A program made the translations under genes and the position numbers. The notes below the pieces were generated by a model that saw only the letters and a list, made by a program, of their open reading frames with translations, made no database searches and was not told the origin of the DNA. This document shows, in pieces, positions 37,780-50,069 of a stretch of 64,000 bases of DNA (positions are counted from its first letter, which is position 1; every line of letters starts with the position of its first letter). Location: contig OZ017803.1 in NCBI GenBank assembly GCA_963969395.1, positions 16,616,001-16,680,000 of the forward strand, read 5' to 3'. Source of the stretch: Pseudoscleropodium purum. Lineage: Eukaryota > Streptophyta > Bryopsida > Hypnales > Brachytheciaceae.

Positions 37780-40700
37780 ATGCAGATTCCTCAGTGGTTG
37801 ACGTCGCTGCAGCGGCAGTTTGAAGTGCGGGTACAGCAACAGCGTGCACATCACGACAACGGTATTGCGTCTCCAGTGACTGGTCTGCAATGGCCGCAAT
37901 GGCGATTGAGATGGCCCTGGCAGGACAGGAGGGCAGCAATAACTCAGCGAGAGGCAGGAGAGGAGTACAAGAAGAAAGTGGCAGCATTGTGTGCTGCACT
38001 AAAAGTAGAGAATGTGACGGACTTACAGGACCTTTTGGGGGCAATGGTGCTCTCCGAATCCGTGTACAAAAGACCTGAATCTGAGGTTGTCAGGGCTGTC
38101 AACAAATTCAAGGAAGATTTTGGAGGCCAGCTGGTGGGGGTGAATTGCATCCAAAGCTCCCTGGATCATGTTCCTCATAGGTGATTTTGGATCTCCACCG
38201 TTGATTATCTTTCATTTTCCACATTTAACCTGTTTTCACGTAGCTACCGTTTAATCTTTTATTCTATTGTGTATGATTTGTAGGTTAATGCTAATTCATA
38301 CACAATATATTGGTGTACCTATTTATTCAGACCATTTACTGAGGTTTGGATCCCATTTTTGTCACTTGTTGATTGAGTGACTATTCACTTCTTGATGGTG
38401 GTCGCAAGATACACTGTTTCACTAAAAGTGTTTGCTTACTATGTGGCACGCTATTTAAGTGTATATTCAATCATGGATGACGCTGAATAGAATGCACTAT
38501 GTGCTTCGGCTATTGCATCTATTTTTGCTGTAATAATTGAAAATTTGACAGGATTTTATTCTGTAGGTTTAAAATTAATCGGTATATTTTCATTTTGTCG
38601 GTTTACAATAAACTAACCGTCTGTAGTCTATTTCTTTCGCAGGTACTTGCTTGCCGAGGCGGGTAACACACTCTTTGTTTCCTTCATTGGCACTAAACAG
38701 TTGCAGGATGTGGTGGCGGATGTCAACTTCCTCCAACGGTCTTTATTTGGGGAGGATTTTGAAGACATCGATAGCGATGAGCAATCGAAGTTGATCGTGG
38801 AGGGTAATGGTAAGGGTCTCGGATTGAATGGTGAATTACCTCCCCGGTCAGCCAAGGCAGTAAAAGTGAAGCCTGCTGCACATAGGGGCTTTCTTGCTCG
38901 AGCAAGGAAAATACCAGCCACTGAGCTTTACAGACTAGCCCAACGAAAAGACCGCAGGTTGGTCTTATGTGGACACTCACTTGGTGGAGCAGTAGCGGTA
39001 CTTGCTACGTTGGCTATACTTCGAGCCTTTACAAGTTCTCGAGCAACCAATAAGGTTCAGGTGAAGTGCATCACATTCTCACAGCCTCCCGTTGGGAACG
39101 CTGCTCTTCGAGACTATGTGCACAAGAAAGGATGGCAACATCATTTTCGGACTTACTGTATCCCGGAAGATGTCATTCCTCGCATTTTATCCCCTGCTTA
39201 TTTCGAGCATTTTCGCTCTCAAACTCTGAATGGGGGTTCCAAAGATGAGAACCAGGTGGTGAAAGAAACTAAGAACGGGGGAGAGCCAATGGTTTTAGGT
39301 GTTGGTCCTACTCAACCGAATCCTTTCTGGAGAATTGCAAGGCTTGCACCTCTCGCAGGTGCAGGGGTGCAAACGTCAATGCAATGGCTGAAGGGAAAAC
39401 GGAACAATGGTCAACTCGAGACCCCAGTAGAAGGGGATGAAGCTACGAAAGGCTCTGCCCAAGTGCTCAAGATATACGAAGATAGCGATGGCGTTTCTTT
39501 AGTGGAGGCTGAAGCGAAATCAGGTCAGCGTTCGGGGAGTTTTCGAACTCCACCGGTGATTAACTTTCTTTATCCAATTTCAACCTGGTTTTCGTATGGC
39601 TACTTTTTTATTGCCCTTTTCCTATTGTTGTTGGAATTGTTTTCCAAATTTTGACCGGTTTTTAAAAAATCAGTTGGTTTACAATGCACTAACCGTATGT
39701 TCTTCTCGAACCCTGAATCAGGTGATGGGAAGCCTGACCTGAAACCCGGTGCAGTTGCAGCTGAGTGGCTAGAAAGGGTTCCATCCCTACCATCCTTGCC
39801 TTCTTATGTACCATTTGGCGAACTTTATTTGCTCGAAAAGCTTTCTGTTCAACAGCTTTCTGCTTTGGAATACACTCAGCTGACCACGATGCAGTCGGTG
39901 TTGCTGGAGCTTAGAGAACGGTGTCAATCTCACTCTATGAGGTCGTACCGAGCTCGGTTCCAAAAGATTTACAACTCTTGCATGTCAAAAGATGTGCCAA
40001 TAAGTAATATTGAGAATTTTCCTCTCTTGCCGCACTTGCAACAATGGTTGAGTAGTCTAGGAGGCGAGATGGCCGAAGCTGGAAGAATATCTGAGCCTAT
40101 TAGTATCAGACTGGCCACAGCTATGGTGCCTTTAGGCTGGACAGGCTTGATAGGAGAGAAGAAGGGGTCTCGTCCCTTGAAGGTGGACATATTGGGCCAT
40201 GGTTTACATTCGTGTACGCTGGTCCGAGCGAGGGTGAATGGACGATGGTGCTCTACAACTATAGAAATCTCGCCTCCTAAACCAGAAGGCGGAAGACAAT
40301 CCAAGCTACAGAGAATGCGGATTCATGTAGGGGATCCTCTCCAACAGTCGGCACAAGTACTACATACTTCCGAGAACGAGGTCTTTAATGGCTCTGGGTG
40401 TGATATGGGTGGAAGCAGTAGCTTTGAAGTTGACGGATTAGGTGAAGTGACCATCTTTTGCAGCACAGATTTCATGACCACTTCAAGAGAAGTGGCCATG
40501 CGGCTTCGACGTGTACGTTTACTTGGTTTTGAAGGAGCAGGGAAAACTTCTTTGTACTTCGCTCTATTGGGAGGAGAGGGTATGATGTTGGCTCACAACT
40601 TTGGTGGTATGCTACCTGACATGGACTGGCGTGAGGGCGTAGTTGGAGGCGTTAGTTACGTTGATGGCCCGGGAGTGAGCCTTCAGGATTTACCTGGTGA

Positions 40701-41364
40701 TGCGCAGCGGCTGCAGAAGGAGCTCGCTGTAAAGGTTGGTCCGAACTCTAAGAAGCTAGATCTTGTAATTCTGGTTCACAATTTGGCTCATAAGATCCCT
40801 CAAATGCGAGCCTCACCTCGACCTGCTCTTGCTCTCCTCATGGATGAGGTTGCCGCTGCTGGGGTGCCCTTTGTTTTGACCATCACGAACAAGTTTGCAG
40901 TCAGTGCTGATAGGCGACAAATAGCAACTGTCGGGGTTATGGAGACGTATCAAGTGCCGGTGAACCGAAGTGTGGTCGTGAACTCATGTCCTCATGTAGT
41001 GCATGGAGTAGCGACAGACACCTTGGTCGAGAATGAGGGTATACCACAGCGTATCATAGCAGGTTCTATGAACCTTGTACAAAGACCGTTTCGAAAAAAT
41101 CCTATGGTGCAAAAATCAGAAGGCATTGAGAATTTGCAGGCTCTTGTGCATAGCGTCTTGCTGGAGCAAGAGGAAGCTGCAATGAAGGAGTTTTCAAAGC
41201 AAGTTTTAGCGTATGAGAGTGCCAAAGAGTTGGATAAGCTGGAAGCTGTTAAGCACGGGCGTGACAGGTTTGCAGGTGCAACTGCGGCTGCCGGTATTGG
41301 AGCCGGTTTTGGATTGGTTATTGCATTTATGTTGGGCGCTGTCAATAGTTTGCGTAAGCCTTGA
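37780..41364 (+). CDS. Lipase class 3 / P-loop GTPase-like fusion protein
   Basis: Coding exons are 37780-38180, 38643-39523 and 39722-41364 (974 aa), joined by GT-AG introns of 462 and 198 bp. Phase is kept at both junctions (HVPHR/YLLAEAG and AKSG/DGKPDL). The start is the first in-frame ATG; an in-frame stop lies at 37687. Residues about 130-330 form a lipase-3 alpha/beta-hydrolase domain: NTLFVSFIGTK, then the nucleophile elbow GHSLGG (244-249, Ser246) and an ITFSQPPVGN strand. The third exon encodes a GTPase-like domain: P-loop GFEGAGKT (696-703), DLPG (750-753), and NKF at 817 where NKxD is usual. A hydrophobic, glycine/alanine-rich segment near the C terminus probably anchors it in a membrane. 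Architecture and length recall the plant lipase-3 family that includes Arabidopsis AT3G07400 (from memory). Substrate and nucleotide use are unknown. Reading on past the second exon gives a tail ending in many leucines; this is intron sequence. Confidence 0.9.
38181..38642 (+). other. Intron 1 of the lipase gene coding region
   Basis: The donor is CTCATAG/GTGATT and the acceptor TTTCTTTCGCAG/GTAC. It splits an Arg codon after its second base. The unspliced frame ends in a TGA at once, so splicing is needed. Confidence 0.9.
39524..39721 (+). other. Intron 2 of the lipase gene coding region
   Basis: The donor is AAATCAG/GTCAGC and the acceptor CCTGAATCAG/GTGATG. The intron splits a Gly codon after its first base. 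Retained, it would add a hydrophobic tail and stop at 39652-39654, before the GTPase-like half, so intron retention would give a lipase-only protein. Confidence 0.88.
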
Positions 41365-42031
41365 AAGCTACCATTGTCGGCTTTTAGAATTTTGGACACT
41401 TAACGAGTCTCTTGCAATGGCACTTCTGTCATCTCCTGATTGATACCCTCGTTAGTAGTGATTGAGTAGAAAGGTCTGGAACAAAGAGCCTTCTAGGTCA
41501 GTTATTTTGTGGTTTGAATAGGGACAGGGTTGAAGATCGACAAAGAGAAGTCAATTCCATGGGAACTCATCATTGGATGTGGATAATTCCCTTATTGATG
41601 CAACAGGAGAGTTGGCACGTGTCAGCCAATAGTGTTCGTTAAAAGTTCTGCTGTACTGTACATACACTTTTAGTTGATTACCACTCTAGGTTTTGGGTCT
41701 TCTGATTTTTGCGGTCTTCTCCGCATGCATAACATGCAAGGCTAGAAAGATCTGTGAGAAGGCTATCATTTTCCTAGATACCGTGATTGGGAGCAAAGAT
41801 AGGACACGTGTGGATGGAAATTATTTACAGGAAGGTGGACTCCACCTGATGTCCACAAGTGGGTTGTCATTTTTAACGTAGTGGCAGTGATTCTTTGGCA
41901 GCCATTGTATCAAGATTACAGGATGTGAGTTTGGAAGCCGGCAAGCTAAACATGAGTTGCAAATTTTTGAATCCTTTGGCAAACACTCACCTGTTTGACC
42001 TGTCACGTTCTGTAGATTTAAGCTAGTGCAG

Positions 42032-42126
42032 TAATTGGAATTGTGAAAACATTTGTATCTTTTACAGTGATTTTTGCGTAATTGGAATTGTGGAAACATT
42101 TGTATCTTTTGCAGTGATTTTTGCGT
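42032..42126 (+). repeat. 47-bp tandem duplication
   Basis: Two direct copies of a unit starting TAATTGGAATTGTG and ending CAGTGATTTTTGCG, at 42032 and 42079, differ at two positions (G/A changes). Only two units are present, about 670 bp after the lipase stop codon. Confidence 0.85.
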
Positions 42127-42469
42127 AGTTCATTTTTTACTATCAGAACTAAGAGCCTTCACACATTCAGTCATGCAGGAACTGGACCTGGCTACAGTGT
42201 TATACTGGACTGGATAGAGGTGCTCCTACTCTCCGCTCTCTCAAGAAACAAAAGAGCTTTCAGCAGGTATTGTTCCAAGTGAGATCATGGTGCTATTCCA
42301 CCATTGGGCTATAAAAATTTCTTTTCTTAGTCACGCTTCCCATGCTATGTTAATGGTGGTGTACATCGGTCATTAGCAGCTGCCTCCACCTGGCTTTGTT
42401 GACTGTGCACATTGTTTGACCAGGTATGTTTTTCCACCAAACCAGCCGTCCAAATTTCTGACCACTCTG

Positions 42470-42501
42470 TATATATATATTATTATTATTATTATTATTA
42501 T
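42470..42501. repeat. TA / TTA microsatellite
   Basis: A (TA)n tract passes into a (TTA)n tract. It is simple sequence with no other visible role. Confidence 0.9.
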
Positions 42502-44505
42502 AATGATGGTCTGTAGACCTTTGTGACCAATCGTGACAATTTGTGACCATCTGATGAGGCATGTGTTGGAGAGGGCTACCCTTGTTGCTTCCTGATAGAC
42601 CCATCCTGTACAATATCATAAGCCAATGATCATTTCTCTTTCTACACAAAATTTGGAGGATGAATAGTTGTTCTTTTGTCTTGCATGGAGGGATTCTTTA
42701 TCATTCATCAATTGAAAAACATCCACTGCATTGTTTATGGATAAACCTTAGAAGCATGTGGACCCCATGAATAAGGTAGTTATTAAAATATTCTGATTGT
42801 TGGACCAATGGGTGCATTCTTTGTTTCTACCTTGAATCCTTAAAAAGATGCATCTCTATGACTAAAAAGTAGTCACCAAAATTTGGATCAATAGGTGCAT
42901 TTTTTGTTTCTACAATGAACAATAAAGCCATCCATTGAAACACTTTTTGGTCTCAATGTCCTTTAAGGATTGATAGTAAAGTCATCCATTGAACTTTTTA
43001 GATTTGTAGTATCTTTTTTGGATTGATGCAATATTGTTTAGGGATATTAGGTTGCTATACTATGTATTTTTTAATTTGAGCTTGAATTTCAACAGCAAAT
43101 TGAAAGCTTCCTTCTAAAATGAATATCGTATTTGAAAATCAAGGTTGACAAAAATCATTCCTAAAAATAGATGCTATAAGTGCTTGAGACATTGTTTATC
43201 AAAAAAAATGTATACAAAAAAAATGAATCTTTATTCTTTTTAGGTACATAGCAAATCACATTTGTTAACTTTAAATAATTATTTGGTAAACCTTCTTGAA
43301 CCTATATAGACATAGTGTACTAAATGTTAAGTCTTGTAAATGTCAAAATAGTATTTAATGTTGTCAATAGTTTAAATTAATATTTCTTATAACTATTGCA
43401 AACACTTTCAATATAAAAAAAAAAGAATTTGAATGACATCTTTGTAAAGATATTTACAAGTAATGATAATTGTAGAGTTATCTACAAGATACTATATATC
43501 ATATGATTAACACTAAATGCTTTTAGTGTGACAAATATAGCAAACAATGTATCAAAATATAGTTTCTTGAAAAGTAGAAGTCTTTATAGTAGTTTCTTCT
43601 AATTTTCTAATATTGGATTTTTTAAAGAATTATCAATATCATGATGTTAAGTTGTTAGGCTATGAAATGCCTTCAACTTGATATATTGCATGACATGGTC
43701 GTAAAATATTGAAGCTCCTAGTGCATGGATTTAAGTCTTCTTTAAAATGATTCAATGTTGCACCTACATAACATTTTAACCTTGAATCAACATATAGGTT
43801 ACTTTAGAAAGCTTTTGTTTTAATATTGTGTAATTCATTTGCTTTAAAAAATCCAAAAGTACTTATTGGAAGTCAAATTATTATATAAAACCTCCTTCTT
43901 TTGCCTAAAATCTCAAAGATGAACATTTGCACTTGTATTTTAAATAGAAGGATTCTATGTCATCCATCAAGTATTTTTTGGCTTGTGTGTCCTTACAAGG
44001 TTAGCTTTAAAAAGATCACAAGGACATTTTGCACTCTTTGGATGATTTTAAGGAAGCCTCTAGGATTATTATAAAATCAATTTTCATCCAATTTGAAGGG
44101 GGGGGGGTCATTTGAATCCAATTTCAATAAAAGATATTGGATATTCTCTCTTTGTGATATTTTTTTAGTTTCCTCCATGAAAATCATAATAAATAGTGTA
44201 AATCATGGATCACCATTTATTGTATTTTGGCAAGTTTTTCTCCATTTTTTTATTTTAAATTTAAACCAAAAAAATCATTTTTTTGCATTTCAAGCTAGCT
44301 AATGAATATAAGTTTATTAAGTTTAGATTCCTTTCCTATTTGGAATAACTTGAAATTTCTAAAAAACTATTTTTTATTGCAATTTGAACTTTAGGTCTAT
44401 ATCTATGGAATAGTAAGTCCTAATTTTAGAATGACACAATAAATTGACTTGTACCATAATGCTCTTTACTATAATATATATACACATGGAAAAAATTCAA
44501 TATTA

Positions 44506-45522
44506 TTAGCTCCTAAAGTCCCAAGGGCTTTTTTCATCAAAAAACAATTAAAATTATAATTTCCATCGCAAAGAATAAAATAAAAAAATTTATTATTTTT
44601 TAAATATCTAACAATAGGATTTGGCATTAGACCAATTCAAAAACATCTAAAAGAAATTTCAAAACTTTGACTATGTAGATTGTAAGATTTTTGTATTTAA
44701 AGATAGTGAAGAAAATAGGATTCTTTGTCTCAACATGATTAGATTAGAAGACTTTGAATCTTCTCAACTTAAAAATTTTGCACTACTTATTCTGAAGTAA
44801 GAAATATATGTGTTGAAGAATTGAATTGAAAATATAGGAAATGAAATCAACTCTTGACCTTGGAAATTTGGAGAAATTACGAAAAAAAAATACTTCTATT
44901 TTTTTTTCATTGCTTCTGTTAATTTATGACTTCCACAATTCTAATAGTAAAATATTTTCATGTTGTAAATTGATTCTATTTATGATTATTAGCATTATTC
45001 TTGAAGGACTCGATGTTCAAATTTTGAATAACAAAATGAATACAAATACATCCTAAATACACAAAAATAGTCTTTTTTTATCCATCAATGTTTTGTAGAG
45101 ACTAGTATAGTTCTTCAACACAATTCACAGCATATTAGTCCATCCAGCCTCAAAAATTAAAATTTTTAATTAAAAAAACTACCCTTTTGAAAAGACAAGA
45201 ATTAAAATATAAAATATAAATCTTAAAAAATTTCTAATTAGAAGTAGTTAGAAATAATTATTTTGAACTTAAAAAGAAAAAAAATTGTGAAAACTACACA
45301 TTAAAGTTGCAATCAATTTTAGAAAGAATTTTCAATCTTTACCTTCAAATTTTACTGAAAAATATTGGTTAGTATTGTAGTTGATCTAATCATATGGATA
45401 TGATTTACATATCATATTTTCAACTTTGTATTGATAGTCAACATAAAATTATTTTTCTTAGTTGCATTTAATAATACATCTCCTAAAAAATTGGAATTGC
45501 TCATGGATCTTTAAGGGATTAA
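44506..45522 (-). repeat. TTAA-ended dispersed repeat, copy G (diverged)
   Basis: The left end is TTAGCTCCTAAAGTCCC and the right end ATCTTTAAGGGATTAA, matching the family ends in reverse orientation. Internal blocks such as TTTGACTATGTAGATTGTAAG (in part) match copy F inverted. It is more diverged than D and E, and some internal boundaries are unclear. The small frames at 44841-45056 are not genes. Confidence 0.55.
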
Positions 45523-47759
45523 ATGACGTCTTTTTACCTTTTTGACTCCCTTACTATCAAAGGATTCTGAACAAAACCTAGTAGTGCTATAATATGTGAG
45601 TTTTACAACATTTTTTGAAGTTTGAATTAAATGAAGAGATATTAAGCAAGAATTGTAGAAATAATATAAATAGTCAAATCTAAAAAAATATTTATAGATC
45701 TGTGTAAAATCATTTGTGAAACAACTAACTTCAAAAATTCACCAAAAATACATTTTTATTAGCACTTGAATTTTAATACAATTGACTAAATTTATGAAGG
45801 TTTTCAGCATGATATATTATGAATATCAATTTATTATTATTAATATTCAAAGCAAGAATATTGTCTAAATACAATAAACTTCTTAACAACTTAGAAATTT
45901 GTTTCATTTTTATTTTATTTATAAAAAAATCACACCTCCATAACAAACCATCAACATTTTATAATCAAGGTAGCTTCTTTGTACATCCAACAATGTCTTA
46001 CCACCTCCCTAGCACATTCTAATTATATATAAACTAAATTTGAAGAAAATGAATGCTACATACTTGTAAAATATGATACTTAGGGGCTAAAATACCTAAC
46101 ACATTGTAATCCACATGGGTCAAATGGACAAAGGTGGAGACTGAGCATGACAAATTGAAGCTTCATTTTCTATTTTTTCGAATGAGAATTTATTGTTATT
46201 GTTTTTGGAAATTTTGAATTCAATTTAGAAACCTCAAATCCTAAACTAGTCCAAGGCTTATTTTCAAATTTTCATACGATGTAAAGAAGGGAGTAGTTTC
46301 AAGAAGACCCATTAAACATAAGATTTCATAATAGTTTTTGGTTGGGACCTCACCATTTGGCACCTTTGCCTTCTTCAATCCTATATATTGTTTTTCAAAT
46401 AGGTTTTCCGTAAAGGTGTCACTTACTATGAAATAATTGGCCCAAAGACATTGAAAATATCCTAATTTAGTATGAGTGTCCTAATTTTCAGGGTTGGAGA
46501 TTAAGTGAAGAAAATTAGGTTTATAAACTTATAAAATTTAAGTGCATTCCTAAATTCAAAAGCTAAGCATTGCATTTCTATCTAAATTTAGACTCATTGA
46601 AAGGAATCCAAGGTTCTGGCATTAACCTCTAGAATTTGGTGCATTTTGAATCCCTAAATGTCAAATAATGGTCACTTTTAGTCTACATTTATAAAATGAA
46701 TATATCATTACAAATTATAATTGTAACTATAAGATCTAAGTAATCTTATCTTCATTTATAATACACCACACAAAAAATCAAAATTTTCACTCTTTATCAT
46801 ATGTGAGATCTTGCTACAAATAGTAGAAAATTGTCTTTCATCAATACATGCCTATCAGCCTATGAGTGTAGATAGTCCATCTCAACTTCAAATGCCAATG
46901 AAATTTAAAGAATGTGGAGTTTTGTTTGCATCTTATAGTTTAATGTACAAGATTTGGATGAAAAATAGCATACCAAAAATCAAAATTTGAATTCATTTTG
47001 TGATAAACTAATACACTTTACATTTCCCTAAACCTTTTGACAAAAGTAAGCACTAAAAATTATAGTCAATAAATTCACCAAAACTTCAAAACCAGCTTGT
47101 TTAGACATTTCAAATGGAAAATTATTGTATTGGAGCAATAAGACATTATATATATATATATAAATATAAAGCACATTTGCAAAGCAAATTTTTATGTCAT
47201 GGTCCTCCATGGCTTAAAAACCATAAGCCCTAAACTAGAATTCACATTTATTTAGATTTTTGAGATTTTTGAGACTTTTGAAGAATTAGTTATGACTTTT
47301 GAAGTTGGAATCATAAAAAGGCATTAGAAGATTTTTGGGGCCTTTGGAAGCTTGTGAGTTATTACAGCCTATGAACGCACTGAACAAGTTCAATACAACA
47401 GAATGATGTGGCTGAGACCCTGCCACATCATTGCCCAAATTTATTTATTTTTTCAATTTTTTTTGGCATTTGAAGAATTAAATTTTCTGACAACAGGTCG
47501 TTCCCTTTGCAATGGGGAACAACTACGGGAAAACAGGCCTGAAACAGGCTTTTGGAGCCCCCCAAAATCTTCTAATGTATAAAAGTGTTCCCACTTGACG
47601 TTTTCACTGTTAGTTCACTAAAAAATGTATTGGTGCATTAAAAAAGAAATTAAAGTGGATTGTCTGTATATACTTTGTTTGATCCTAGGAGAGATGGAAT
47701 GATGAGAACATCAAACAACTTTTGTAGTCCATGACTTAGTTATACTAGAATTGACTCTT
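45523..47759. other. AT-rich intergenic DNA
   Basis: No gene. A short (TA)n tract lies at about 47147-47162. The piece 47330-47560, with GATGTGGCTGAGACCCTGCC and a GTTCCC(T/C)TTGCAA-type motif, is a fragment of the dispersed repeat also seen near 12620 and, inverted, near 16620-16830. Confidence 0.5.
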
Positions 47760-48690
47760 TTAACCCCTAAAAGTCTCAAATGTCCTCTTAGGATATACTT
47801 GACACTCTAGGCTCATTCTCATGATATCAATTATTGAATGATTATTGAATTTTTATTGAAGATAGAAAAACGCATTATCTTTTGGAGAATATCATTTTAA
47901 TTTCAATAGGTACCCAAGAGCAAAAGTTATGCCACTCTAAGTTCAAAATAGAGTTTATCACACAACTAAAACCCACCTAAAACTTGAAATAATTTTAAAT
48001 TAAAATTTGAACTTCATAAATTATACTTTTGTCTACATAGAAATCCTTGATTTATTCCATTTGGATTAGTGATGTAATAGCTATGGAGCTTATTATTTTG
48101 TGGGCAATCATTACATTTCTTGAGAAAATAATGCACTAGATTCAATTTTGAATTCAATTTTACAATTAATATAAAGAAATTTCCACAAGGTTCAATTTTC
48201 TTGCTAGAACAATCCTACTATAGAAATTAGTGTATTCCAATTATATCATTGAGCTATTAGTTACTTATTTTTTCCTTTTATCTTGCACTTACTTCTACTT
48301 AATATTTTTTCAAAGAATCAAATCAAAGTTGTTGTTTTGAATTTTTTTCCCTTTAGACTCTCAACTCCATTTTTCATCATAAAAAATTTAAATTCAAAAT
48401 TAGTAGTGAATTTTTTTAAATTAAAAAGATTCAAAGTCTTATAATCTAATCATGGAAGGAGCACAAAAAATATCTTCTTCACTTTAAACGCAAATATCTT
48501 ACAATCTATATAGTCAAAGTTTCTAAAATTTCTTCCATAGGTTCTTCTACTTGTCTAATGTAAGATATTAAGAAAAGAATATAGTTATATTTATAAAAAA
48601 ATTAAATTCAAATCTTAATACTCTTTGTAGTAGAAATGGCAATTTTGTGCAATTTTAATGGAAAAAAGGCCTTTAGACTTTAGAGGTTAA
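47760..48690 (+). repeat. TTAA-ended dispersed repeat, copy F
   Basis: 931 bp, the same length as copy B. The left end is TTAACCCCTAAAAGTC and the right end GACTTTAGAGGTTAA. The heptamer GACTCTT directly abuts both ends (47753-47759 and 48691-48697). This could be a target-site duplication longer than TTAA, with TTAA belonging to the inverted repeat. Internal order of blocks agrees with copies A and B. Confidence 0.75.
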
Positions 48691-48805
48691 GACTCTTCCT
48701 ATGATTAAAGAGATCTCGACCCATGATGAGAACAATTTCTATGACACATTTATGTCACTATCTTGTGTGAGTTTCTCAAAGCTTGTCATGATCCTTTCCT
48801 CTATT

Positions 48806-49739
48806 CACCCCTTAATGATTTTGACTATATTTTCACCGGCCAAAACTACTCCAAAACTGTCATTTCTAGTACAAGTACCAAATTTAAGATAAAGAAATAT
48901 TTTTGGATACATGTAACTTTAGGATCTTCTAGTATGCTAGTTTAAAAAGATGTGCAAAAATTTTCATAAATTTCCACCATATAGATTGCAAGATATTACC
49001 ATTTGAAGTGACAAAAATCCCTTTTTGGGCCATACACTTTATAAAGTCACATTTGTATGAAAAAATATCCAAAATGGTGGTCACTCTTTGATTTCATTCT
49101 TCAAGTCAAGTTGGCTATATGTTTGAAAAAATTTGAGATCATTTGGAATTGTACAACATATAGGAAAAAAATAGTAAGTAGAAAAAAGGAGAGAATGATT
49201 TAAAAGACTAAATTGTTAACATTTTATTTATAGAACTCAAAAATGACAATCCCAATGGTTTTAATGTTGTAGTAAACAATTTACACCTAATGTGACTTTT
49301 ATTTTTTTCCATAAAGATTGAAAATTGAATTAAATAAAGGACTTTGAAGTTTGTCTTAGAGTAGAGATTCAATAACGACCAACAAACTCCCACAAACCAA
49401 AACTTCTCATAATTTTGACTCATTGATCAAAATGGAATCATTCAAAGCTTTCCAAGAACATATAAATCTAGAGAATGAATCTCAAATTTTAATTTCTTAA
49501 AAAAGTGATTCTTAAAGAATTTTTTTTATTGCCCAGATTGTGTGCTAAGAAATGAAAACACATATCATACAATAATTTTTTAACCATGTAGTCAAAAGTT
49601 ATGAAAATTTTTGGGCTTTAAAGCTACTCTTTTAGCACGTGTTGTGATAAGATTTCAAAGAAAAAAAACTCCATTTGTAGTGAACTGTCCAAAATGTCTA
49701 TGTTGCCATAAAACGTAGTTTAGGCATTTAGGGGTAAAA
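48806..49739 (-). repeat. TTAA-ended dispersed repeat, copy D
   Basis: Reverse copy of about 934 bp, beginning in a degraded end (CCCCTTAATGATTTTGAC) and ending CATTTAGGGGTAAAA. It contains the uninterrupted sequence ATTTGGAATTGTACAAC at 49141, the unoccupied equivalent of the CACTA insertion site in copy C. It starts 115 bp after copy F, in the opposite orientation. Confidence 0.75.
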
Positions 49740-50069
49740 TTTTCATATACCAATTGATTTCTTAAAAACAATCATAAAGCTATTGCATGCCATGATGAAC
49801 ATTGATAAGGACAATTATGTAGTACACTAGTACATTATAATCATAGTTACATTAGTATATTAATCAGTACAAATATTATTAACCTTAGTAGGTTGTTTAA
49901 TTCAACCAATTAAAATAAAAATACTTTGTACTATTAAGTTAAGTAAAGTAAGAGTGCATTTTCAAATTAGGAGTATTGTACACATTCCCTAAGCCAACTA
50001 ATGTGATCCATCTAAACTTTTCATTACTATGAGGGTGAATGGAGATAGGGAGAAAATTTCACCATTTTC
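49740..50069. other. Spacer between two repeat copies
   Basis: AT-rich spacer between copies D and E. No gene or structured element is recognised. Confidence 0.5.

Larger units (their letters stand above)
41365..44505. other. 3' region of the lipase gene, then AT-rich intergenic DNA
   Basis: Mixed-composition sequence continues to about 42650 and probably includes the 3' untranslated region; no single poly(A) signal is clearly best. It contains a 47-bp tandem duplication (42032-42126) and a TA/TTA microsatellite (42470-42501). From about 42700 the DNA is AT-rich repeat-type sequence without genes. A run of G's lies at about 44098-44107. Confidence 0.5.

Noticed and set aside
37586..38044. 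152-codon minus-strand frame opposite the first lipase exon
   Set aside because: It is antisense to a well supported exon, has no recognisable domain, and its codons mirror the sense strand.
44506..48690. One large 4.2-kb element with inverted ends
   Set aside because: The ends do form an inverted pair, but each belongs to a separate ~0.93-1.0-kb TTAA-family copy (G and F) with its own second end, so two short copies explain it better.
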